Under the pieces are notes generated by a model. It was not told the DNA's origin. It worked only from the letters and a program-made list of their open reading frames with translations, and made no database searches. This document shows, piece after piece, positions 40,701 to 52,700 of a DNA stretch of 64,000 nt (positions are counted from its first letter, which is position 1; each line of letters starts with the position of its first letter). The translations under genes and the position numbers were made by a program. Location of the stretch: the NCBI GenBank assembly GCA_903813345.2, contig CAIIXF020000008.1, forward strand, positions 29,762,005-29,826,004. The letters run 5' to 3'. The stretch comes from Owenia fusiformis. Taxonomy: Eukaryota; Annelida; Polychaeta; Sabellida; Oweniidae.

Positions 40701-43700
40701 GTCCGCTGTGACGGAGCAGTTGCAAATGTGACGGTGAAAATGCTCCGTCACAGCGGACAAAAAATATTAATATTATTTTTTATAAAAAAAATTAAAAAGA
40801 CCCAATGCATTAATATCTCATCAATACATTCAGAGTTATGCTCAAAACATATGTTAATATTATCGTGTCACTATATCATGCCATGAAAAAGTTAAACAAG
40901 GCACAGGACGTGAACGAGATCACACCATCAAATAGGCAGACACTATGATGAACCAGGAAAACTGTTCTCCTATTATGTTTACAAAGGATGAGTCTGGGAA
41001 TGAGTCTGGGTATCGACTTAGAAAATATTGAAAATTGTAATGTCTGAAAAACTAACTCAATCACACATATTATTAAACTTCAATATCTTATCCTTCTTCT
41101 GAGAGTACAAAAATATCAATTTGTATCACAATTAATGAAGAGTATTGGCATCAAAGACAGTGCATATCACTTTGTCGGAATTGAAAAAAAAATCAATGGC
41201 AAATATTAAATGAATTATTTATACAAAAGGTTTGAAACATATCCTCCAAAACATTGCATACTTTCTTTGTCTAGACATTGAATGGTATTTCTGGATAAGT
41301 GAATTGGTGTTTATCTGGGTAATCAAGGGATTATAGTCACTCAAAGTTACTGAGCATCCAGTTTTGAGACTTCAATTGTGTTGGTGAAGTTACACATATT
41401 TCAGTCAAATTCATGCTGAGCACAACATTTTGGTTTCAATTTTATAATCTCTATACATGACCCTGGTGATGAAGAGTCAGAATCAGTCAAAAAACCTAAA
41501 CCGGAAAACTGTGCTCATTGTGAAAACTAAAAGTGAAGCAACTTTTTTCTGATATTTCTTACATCAAATGGCAGCCATCTTGTTTTTCCCCCTTCAAATT
41601 AAATTGGCGGGAAATTCAAAAATTTGAAAAAAATTTTAATTCTTAAATATATTTCAAAAATTTCTTTTAGATCCTTCATGGGTCTCAAGTTATTTCTTCT
41701 TTGTATGTCATACATGTTGCCATTGGTGTTTTTTTCTGTGATAATGACTATTTTTTGTTTGTTAAGATACTTATTTTGACTCTCAGCAGGGGGTTAATTA
41801 TGCATCAAAACTCGTGAAAAAGTAAATATTCTTATCAAATATAACTAGGACAGTAATAAAAAACATATTTCACATACATTTGACTGAGGGACCAAAAGGG
41901 CATATACCCGGACACATCCTTTCACGAACAAGAAAAAAATGTTGGCTGTGGTCATATTAATCAATAGCTCACATCTTGAGCTAAAATTTAAGGCAATATG
42001 ACAAAGTGGATTGTTTTCGATGAGAAGATTTATCAAAAAATCTTCAAAATGGCCGCCAGAAAACAAAATGGCCACCCAAAATTTAATAAGTTCTAGAACT
42101 TGATATCCCCTATCATGTACAGGAAATCCGATGAGCAGTTTTCCTGGAATGGCAATGACAAGATTTTTCAAAAAACCTTAAAAATGGCCACCAGAAAACA
42201 AGATGGCCACCTTAAAGTTAATCAGCTCTAGTACTTGATATCCTCTATCATCTGTGCGAATTTGAAGGAAATCCGATGAGCAGTTTTCCTAAATTGGCGA
42301 TGACAAGATTTTTTCGAAAAAACTTCAAATGGCCACCAGAAAACAAGATGGCTGCCACAAAAATAATCAGCTCTAATACTTGATATCCTCTATCATGTGT
42401 GTAAATTTGAAGGAAATCCGATGAGCGGTTTTCCTGAAACAGCGATGACAAGATTTTTCAAAAAACCTTCAAAATGGCCACCAGAAAACAAGATGGCCAC
42501 CTAAAAGGTTAATCAGCTCTAGTACTTGATATCCTCTATCATTTGTGTAAATTTGAAGGAATCCGATGAGCGGTTTTCCTGAAATGGTGATGACAAGATT
42601 TTTCGAAAAACCTTCAAAATGGCCACCAGAAAACAAGATGGCCGCCCAAAAGTTAATCAGCTCTAGTACTTGATATCCTCTATCATGTGTGTAAATTTGA
42701 AGGAAATCCAATGAGTGGATTTTCTAAAATGGCGATGACAAGTTTTTTCGAAAAATCTTCAAAATGGCTGCCAGAAAACAAGATGGCCACCCAAAAGTTA
42801 ATCAGCTCTAGTACTTGATATCCTCTATCATTTGTGTAAATTTGAAGGAAATCCAATGAGCGGTTTTCCTGAAATGGTGATGACTAGATTTTTCGAAAAA
42901 CCTTCAAAATGGCCAGCAGAAAACAAGATGGCCACCCAAAAGTTAATCAGCTCTAGTACTTCATATGCTCTATCATCTCTGCAAATTTGGAGAAAATCTG
43001 ATGAGCAGTTTTCTTTAAACAGCGATGACAAAAAGCGGGACGATCATAATCACGATCACGACCACGATCACGATCACGACCATGACCACGACCAGTATGA
43101 CGACTATATCCCACCGATGGTGTGATAAAAATCATTTATGTCTGTATATTTGTTATGTTTCAGTAAAGTCTGGCTGTTCTAAAACCTACAATAAGAGAAG
43201 CTAACTAAAAAGCCAATATGATTTTACATATACTGTAGTTTTAATCATCTGAATGAATTACACTGTAGGACAGCATTTAAACACTCACTTATTCCACTTT
43301 AAATGTGCAGTTACAGTAATACATGTGATGGTACACACAGTTGTAGGTTGAACATCTCTTTTTGTTAAACAACTTTATAAGTGAAACACCTTTAGAAATT
43401 GAGCATTTTATGAGTCAAATACTTTTTAATTTCAATTTTCAATTAAGCATATTAGTTAGTTATAAGACAAAATCCTTCACATTACTGTATAAACACCTGT
43501 GCTTTAGGCGCATTTAGGTTTGAAGGATGACACTCACTTTCTCTTCAATAGAACGTCATATTTATTCCTGACTCATACATTGGAAACCAGCTATCTTCTA
43601 AACAATTGCTCATAACTATTTTATGGTAGTCCTTACTTAACTTTTGTGTCATTTTGGGAAAATTAGCCTTTTTGTCAGCAAATATCATTTAAATATTTTC

Positions 43701-46700
43701 CATGAATGTACTTACTTTTTACTACATGAAAAGTCTTTGACTTTGAGACTGAACCACTACAGATATCAGGTCCAAATTCTCAGAGATGCACTTTGGGTTA
43801 GCAAATGGTTTGTGTCTTATATATTTTCACTGCTACCTTTTCATGTACACAGGTTGTACTGTACTTTAAAGTGCATACTTATCGATCGAGGCATATCATT
43901 GAGAGCAATCACTTAAAAAGTTCTGTGTTTTTATTTAGGTTGATGCTGTTTGTCAGGTTTAAATGTTTATGAGAATCGTGAAGTAATCATATATGACGGG
44001 TGAGAATATTGTATTGCTCCTATTAGCTTCATGCTGGGTGATCACGACAGTGGATTCCTCCAGGATATTATTTCTTCCTTTTGACCACTACAACCATGTG
44101 AACTTACATGCCAAATTTGGAGAAAAACTAATTTCCGAAGGACATAATGTGACCATTCTGACGGCACCAAGGATGAAGAGAATTTTGGGAAAATATTCAA
44201 AGATTGAATGTTTTTTTTTTTTGTTTTTTTTTATTAATCATCTTTATTATATTCCATAAAATACAGCTGTACAAACTTAAACAATTGCCAAAGTCTAGTG
44301 ACATTGTCGGCAATTTTGAGTGAAATCCAAAGGAATGTTATTAAATTTTTACATAATAAGTTATTTTTATGTCATGTTATTGTTAAAATAGATGAAAGAA
44401 AAAGTCAATAAAATATCATCACACTACACTCGTATATCACAAAGATGTGTAAGGTTTTTTCCCTTGGCCAGAGGGATTTCAGTTGTAACATGTTGTAATC
44501 GATTACATGTCCAAAAGATATAGACCCTGGTGGATATAATATGCTACTTTGTTCATTAGTTTCTCATTGACATCTACTGGAAATTTATTATCTCCAAAAA
44601 GTAAGAACTGGGATTGATCATGCATATTAAGTCCATCATAGTGGGTACGGATCCCTATCGTCTCCAGTCCTGCAAGTAGTGTTGTTCTCTGTTCTGTCAG
44701 CAGAGGGCATTTCAACAGGAAATGTAAAGTTGTCTGGTTTATATTGTCACATAAACATTTAGGATTAGCAACCCGTTCAAAGTTGTGTGCATGGAGGTGA
44801 GCTTGCAAGAGAAGTCCGGACCTGAGTCGGTTTAGAGGAATTTCTAGGTAGCGAGGCATGGCATTTTTTAGTTTTGACGTTGATAGGGTAGAAGCATGGC
44901 TTCCATCGCCTCTTACTATTCTTTTAAATCTTGAAATTGGCTGACCAATTCTATAATCTGGTGGAAGGTTATTCCAAAGGGCCATACCTTTAAAAATTGT
45001 AGATTTCTTAGCCAAAGCGCTTGTTTGAAGGGGAATCTTATAGTCCCTGTGGCTCCTTAATGAGCGCACTTGTATATCATTCTCATAGGACCTGACAAGA
45101 TTACAAATGAAAGGAGGAAAGTTATTATATCTTGCTTTAAAAATAAATATTTTGAGATGTTCCTCTCTTCTAGAGGATAAATTTTTCCAGTTTATTGATG
45201 AGAGAACTTTATTAGTGTTCGAGATTGAATGTTGGTACTATAATTTCGCGTCACACTGGGAACAGGATAACATGGAAGATAAAATGACTGAAGTTGCATT
45301 TGATATGGGATTACTTGATAAACTAAAAACAATGAAAGGAGTGAAAGAAAAAACTTATGCTGATCAAGAAAGGCTTCTCGCAGATGAGGAAATGACAGTA
45401 AGAATTGCTCATGCAAAGTTTGATTTGATGATTTTTGATGGGCTTTACATGAACCGTATTCAGTATATCATACCCTACAGACACAATGTTCCATTTATAA
45501 CTCTTGCACCTGTTCCTGAGCCATGGCATGCAGCTATTCCTTCATTACCTTCATCAGAAGTACATTTCTCTTTCCCAGGATCTGATCACATGACCTTCAC
45601 TCAGCGAATCAGCATTTTTTTATGCACTTTAGCTTACTATACCATTACACCACCTATATCGAATTCATACTTTGAGCAGTTATTGCGAAAATATGGTCCT
45701 GATATGCCACTGAATTGTGTTGGCGATTTACATCGGAAATCAGAGATGTGGTTAGTCATGATAGAACACCATGTATTGGAATATCCCCGTCTGTCACACC
45801 CCGCTTATAAGATAATAGGTGACTTTGCACCAAAGCAGGTTTCACCATTGACAGCGGATCTTTCATCATTTGTTGGCCTGGCAAATCATGGAGTAATACT
45901 TTTAACATTTGGCTCAGGAATAAATTCATTTCCTGATCCCATGATGTCAAAACTGATGGAGGCATTTTCAGGGATAAAACAACATGTTATAATAATGAGA
46001 TACAAAGGTATTGCACCACCGAATAAACCTTCAAACGTGATCCTAATGGAATGGGTGCCCCAGAATGATATTTTAGGGCATCCCAACACAAAACTATTCA
46101 TCACACATGGTGGTAACAGTGGCCAATTAGAGAGTGTCGCCCATGCTGTACCAATGATCACATTTCCCATAGGCTTAGATCAGATGCATAATGCAGAACG
46201 TGCAAAGGCTAGAGGCTATGGCCTTATTATGGACTTTAACACATTCACACCTGATGAACTTGTACAAAACATAAATGAAGTGATTGACAATAAAACATAT
46301 AAGGATAACCTTCTCAGAGCACAGGCGATATTAGATGCATATATACAGATACTGAAAGTTTTGACTCAATACCTATGTCTTAAAACAAGACATAAACATG
46401 CACAATGTCACCACCTGCTATTTGTTACAGATGCCAAATGCCGACCTCTGACCCCCAAATGCTAACCATTTAAAATCATCTACAAAAAGTTGTACACTAT
46501 AATATACAAATAGTGACTGCCATTGAGGGCAATAGTGTAAATTATTTCCCCGAGGGAATATCCTCTACAATGCACTATTCCCGAAGCCGCAGGCTGAGGG
46601 AATAGTACATTGTAGAGGATATTCCCAAGGGGAAATCATTTACACTATTGCACGAAATTAGGCAGTCACTATTTGTTTTATTGTATACCCTATACTGACT

Positions 46701-49700
46701 CTTGTTCCGTTTCCTCTGCGAAGGCCAAAAAGGCTTAGAAAGCCCCCTCCCCGGGTCCATTGTTAGCATTATAAGCTGTGACGTCATCAGATGCTCAACA
46801 GAAATTGCCTCTGAGACTCTCACTTGACAAATTCAATGGCGTTAAACACGCGGAATAGATTATCATAACACTTGAAATTACACAGACCTATTGAGCTTAG
46901 GGAACTTTATACACGTTGCTTATATTGTATCGTTCACGCACGTCTGTCATGGTGAACGGAGTTGATTTGTGTTTGTGCTCATCCTCCATTTTTCTGTTTT
47001 TCGTCTGCGCAGTGATGATGCGCAGACGTTTCCAAAGGTAATAAAACTTGCAATTGTGACGTCAGCAGGCAATAGTTCAAATGTATATTCCCGCTGACGT
47101 CACATTTGAGGGAATATAACTTTCCGAGGGAAATAGTAAATCTATTTCGGAACACGTGACTAGGTATTGACCAATCAGGATTAGTGTTACATATTGGGTA
47201 TATAATAACAATTAATATGACCCCACTTCTGGTGGTGACATAACAAAATTAAAACTGTCTTACCTCGCTGTATTCTGGGAGGATATTGTCAATCGGCAAG
47301 CTGAATCCACGAAGCGAATGTGTAAATGCGCGTCTGTCGAAGAGGCATTCTACGGCCTCCAGCATCCCTATAGTAATATCCAATGTCGTACTATGGTGCT
47401 TTATTGTAGAAGTCTGATTGCACTCTAACGTCAGTGGTTTTCCGATAATACTGAAAAAGAAGTAGTTTCGATTTGATATTTAACATGTCCCTTATTATAC
47501 AATTCTTTCAATCCCTTGACAGTCTCTTTTTCATAAAGGCACTCACATACATTTTTAATTTTTCATGAAGGCACTCAGTAAAATTATGATTTCTCTGCAA
47601 CCTTATGTCCAATCAAGATCATTCAAGTATCTATGTGTTCCTGACACGTTTGGGCGTCCAGGAATAACAATGTCTACCCAAAGTTTGCACGCAAAATTGA
47701 CGTAATTCATGACTGAAATCCGGAAGACAAAATGTGAGATTCACAAACAAAATTGCTTGTAAAAACTATTTACAAAAGTGTTCCAGAGTCTTTTATCTAC
47801 TTGGCTAGGTTTTATTTGAAGATACATTGCCTTATTAAGCAGGTAGAGGGGCATACAGAACACAGAAGCAAATGCTTTGTTGAAAAGTTTCTATATTTCA
47901 GTTTGAACATGTTATTACATGTCACATATAGCCTAATAGGCCAGTGTTTTATATGGGGATGGGGATTATATGTACTTTACTTGTTTACATGAACGTAAAT
48001 CATTACATGAAATCTGCAGTCTTCCAGGTTTTATCTGGGTTTGTATTGTCTTATTGGGGCTTTTCGACTTCATAACAAACCTTACCTTAATGGATTTGTG
48101 TCTCGGGAACATTTTTGTAAACAGTTATTATAAACAATTCTGAAAGATATCACATATTTTTGTCTTTCCGATTTCAGTCATGAATAACGCCAATTTTGCG
48201 TGGAAACATTGGGTAGATGTTATCATTACCGGATGCCCAAATGTGTCAGGAACACATAGATACTTGAATGATGTTGAGTGGACATCAGGGTGCAGAGAAA
48301 TCGTAATTTTACTGAATGGCTTCACGAAAATGACTTATATGAAATAATATAAAAACTTATATAGAATATATTGTCTTTTATAATATATATCTTTGCGATA
48401 GGGACCCCTTTGGTATAAGAATATAGTATTAAATTGAGATAGATTAACTAATGTTTCTGTAAGAATTATGTTGAAATCATGTAAACCCAATAATTGATAT
48501 AACTTATTGGGTTAAAGTAGTGATCAAGTGACTCCAAACCGCACACAACTCAAATAAATATAAAAATAAACAGGGTTATATGCCACCTTTATTGACATAA
48601 TTTTTTTTAAACTTTTCTGCATACAGGCAGACACATACACAGAATAAGGCACATGTACATCATTGGGAATACCTACCCTAGGTGATCATGGGGACAGGCC
48701 TCTGAATAAAGCTCCCTCAGTTCACAAAGGTCAATCCCTACTGCATTGATCCCCTGTGCTTTCCCAAAAAACACCTCTGACATTTCTAATAATTTTTCCT
48801 CGGATGATTTCCCCGGGTCTATGGCATCTGATGGGGTGGGTGGAGGATCTTCGTGGAGGACAACCAATGAGAAATAGCTTAGTTTGAGTTTGTAACGGGT
48901 TAACTCAGATGCAGGGTCATCCAGCAGTTTTTGTAGAGTATCTGAAAACACAAATAATGTGCTTCTAATTGGAAGAGTAATCTTGAAAGATATTTTGGTC
49001 AAAGACAATATTAATCAGGAAAAAATTAATCACACATTGTAAAATAAAATAAAATTATTATCTACATGTGATGTTTCTCATTCTGTGATTCATTGAACAC
49101 AGATCACATGACATTGATTTCATTGTGTTATTTCCCTGTGATGTTACTGTTTGTTGTTTGTTAAGCCTAAAAGTGCAAATATTTTAACATGTTTGTTCCT
49201 GATCCTCGTTCTAATGAATCGGGCAAAATTTCCTACTTCTGTTAATACCCCTTCTCACTTGGGGAAAATTTATAACGAAATATACAAAGGAGTTTCCAAA
49301 CAGAACAAATAACTGTACAATATCCCATTAACTAGCTTCTAATTTCCTATATACCTTTCTTTCTATGTCTTGGTTTTCTTGCTTCTCTTGGAATCGATGT
49401 TTGGAAAGGTGCGTCTCTTGAACCAGTGAAATAACTAGCATTTCCTGGAGTATAGCGGTACCCTGAAAATATATGATAATTCAATGATTTAAAATATAAG
49501 ATAATTCAGTGATTGAAAATATATGATAATTCAGTAATAAAAAGGATGCAATCAGTTAGATCCAAAGTTTTCATCAAGGAATGTTTTCGGAGAGCTACAC
49601 CAAAATATTTTGAAAATTTATTGTTGGAAGTCGTTTACAGACACGAGGTCAACACTCTGAATTTACTAATTAGCTATTTAGCTATTCAATGTTAAGAGAA

Positions 49701-52700
49701 AGTGAGGATTGAATGACTAATCTACAACTATTTTTGATGTTGAGAGTACTGTTTATCAATTTAAAATTATTCTTTAATTCATTCTTCTGTTCAATTTTGG
49801 ACCATGCTTTGGGATAGTTGGGGTTTGTTTCCCTTATGACAGTGTACTCTTAGATGTTTTCTTTTTCTTGCTGTTACAATTACTGTCATTTTTCTTTGGC
49901 AGTTATACATGAATATTCTAATGCAACATATGCTAAGCTGTATTCTACCCATCAATGTACTAATAAATTTCTATTTGTGTAATTGATCCTTTTGTTTACG
50001 AATTTTAACTTATTAATGCAATCCAATAAATTAATTAGTAGTACCTTAACAAGACAAACAGGAGAGTTAAGTCACATGGGCATAGCATAAACTATTATAA
50101 CATATGACATTATGTCTTATATAACAATGGTTAACAGAAGGATGAATAAACTGCAGTTAGTCTCTTCCAAAAATGGCGGATGTCATTTTTTCTGTTATTG
50201 ATAAATCTTCAATTACAGCTAAACTACATAAACTATTATGCAAAATATGTCCACACAATGGTGTATTTATTACATCATCAATACATACATTTTAACATAT
50301 AGACCCCAGTGAACTTATAAATTCTATAAAATGAAACAGCTACCCTATTGATATACTTAACAAGCACTAAAGTATGAACGAATTGCATCATAGACTACCC
50401 CTAAGTAAACACAGGCAAACAAATTCCCAAAGATTGTTGATCAAATTGATTCCTCTTATAGTACATAACATAAAAGGGGTCATAATATTTATCAATGAAT
50501 AAATTGAGATACCATCACGAAGTTTGGGACTTTCTTGAGAGAAATGCACGAAGAAGGAATTGGATTGGCTGACACAGATTATATGTTCCAAGTATTTAAC
50601 AAACATTAATCATTACTTGATGCAAAAAGTTAAAGGTAACTTTGAGATAAGGAATTCATGCTTAAAAAACACAAATGCATAAAAATAAAATATAACAATC
50701 GAAAACATAAATAAGATTTGGATGACCAAATTTTGGACAAATATAAAAGAGATCTGGTGGATTAAAGAATCAAACAATAATACTGCTGAAGAAAAGGGAT
50801 TGTTGCATAAAATGGCATTGAAGCTTATCATATGTTTTGTTATACTAAAGATATCAGTATGTACACATATTACTACAGGTAATCAATCATGTTTTTTACT
50901 TTAATTTTTACAAAATTGATTATTTAAAACTCGCGAGGAATAGTGTATAAGACTTCAACTTTACTTTAGAATAAAGGACCTGCTCTAATATAGATGAATA
51001 AATAGATGGCAGTGTTAGCTTTTGTTGGACTAGAATGCTATACTTTATATGGAGTAAACTGACAAAATTCATTTATCATATGCATTTCTTCATTATTCAG
51101 TGTTTGCGCTAGCCATTTAAATTTCTGAGTCCCACGGACGCAACCCATTTGAAAAATTTGAGTCCCCATCTAATTTTTTTGCGTCCCTCTTATTTCTTCA
51201 CAAAGTTCAAGAAAATATTGTGAAAGTGAAAATAAAGTGGGCGATAATAGAGTGCTTACACTAAAATGGGATAAAAATGACATATATTGTAATTTGATGC
51301 ATCCTCCCGATAAATATTTATCACTGGGTCCTTTGCTCAAATGCTCAAATTAAGAGTTTTGTTTTCACATTTTACAAACTTGCGATCTTGAAGGTCATGT
51401 CAAGGTCATGAAGTTTTGCTTCTTTTTATTAACATTTTTCCTTATTCTGAAGACTTTTAGATGAAAAACCTCGATCTATCATTAAACAATTAACTTGATG
51501 TATAACATTAGATCAATATATAATGGTTCTTAGTGGAAATAATAAAGATAATCGTGAAAAACAATCGTTTCAATTTGTGGGGCACCACAGGGGATTTCTG
51601 CAATATTGTATGTTTTGATCTTCCATTTCGATTGCGGCATTTTCCGGAATATATCGGAACCAATCAAAATCCATGTCTCATACTGGAAACCCTGTTAATC
51701 TTCGGTAGCCATGATAGCCAATCAGATTTGTCGATATAAATATACCTGGATCATTGCTCGTATATCAAGGTAGTGAGTTTGAAAATCTTGATGAAAATCA
51801 TGTTTCACCGCTACTGTGCTGCAGTAAAAGTTATCTTGATGCAGTTTATAATTTTTGCGTCCTAGGGACGTAAGTTGATTTTGATTTTTACATCCAACCT
51901 TCTGAAATTTCCGTAAAAATGGCAAAAAACGGCGTCAACGCGAACACTGATTATTCATACAATTTTGATCACAGGCCTCCTAGACTTTGAATCACATGGT
52001 CATCAATTCCAACGTTGCCGACCTCGTTCCTTCCATCCGAACAATGTTCCAACGATGGAATGAGGTCAGCAACACCAAAACTGATGCGTGGATTGAAGTC
52101 TATGAGTCCTGGATTAGATTAATGTAAAACACTATTTGTCTACAACGAGACATTGATGACATGTAGATTCTGACCTTACAATCTGTAACTGTACAAATGT
52201 TACTGTACAAATTAATTTCCTATGTGATATATTTTGTGGACCTTGAACTTTAACCTCGACATAATGCCTCTATTTCAGAAAATGGGACTCAACTACTATA
52301 TGGCAATCCCCCGATAGCTCGTAGCTACACCAACAAAAATTCTGACAGCAATTATGCATTTTTATCATCAGGGAACCCAGTTCCAGTTTTTGGAAAAATC
52401 ATAAAATGGAAAATGTGGCATCGAGGCTCAAAACCTGACCGTGACGTCACATGGCTCCAAATATGGCGACGTACAGGACAGGGATTTCTCTACAAGTTAA
52501 TAACAGAGGATCCTTACACTCCGAATATAGACAATTATGAAGAATATATTCCGGAAGATCCAATGCTGGTTATTCCTGGGGATAGCATTGGGGTTTTCTA
52601 TGGACCCAATTTGTCTTTAGGGTTGTCATATGGCGAGCGGCCATGTATGTCTCCACATGACTCCCTGATAAGAGATGTTGGAGCCACTGAACCAAAAGTC

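Noticed and set aside
42248-43135. Several open frames across the 145-bp satellite, including one ending in HDHDHDHD
   Set aside because: They repeat with the satellite period and end in a hexamer microsatellite; there is no start context, splice support or homology.
45107-46465. A complete second UGT gene of 452 codons
   Set aside because: Its first ~40 codons are antisense LINE sequence, and it has no signal peptide in frame and no membrane anchor; it is the broken inverted copy.
51110-51950. Possible extra exon of the mucin/PAN gene between exon 1 and exon 2
   Set aside because: The stretch is a repeat with inverted ends and a 6-base flank duplication, and exons 1 and 2 already join in phase without it.
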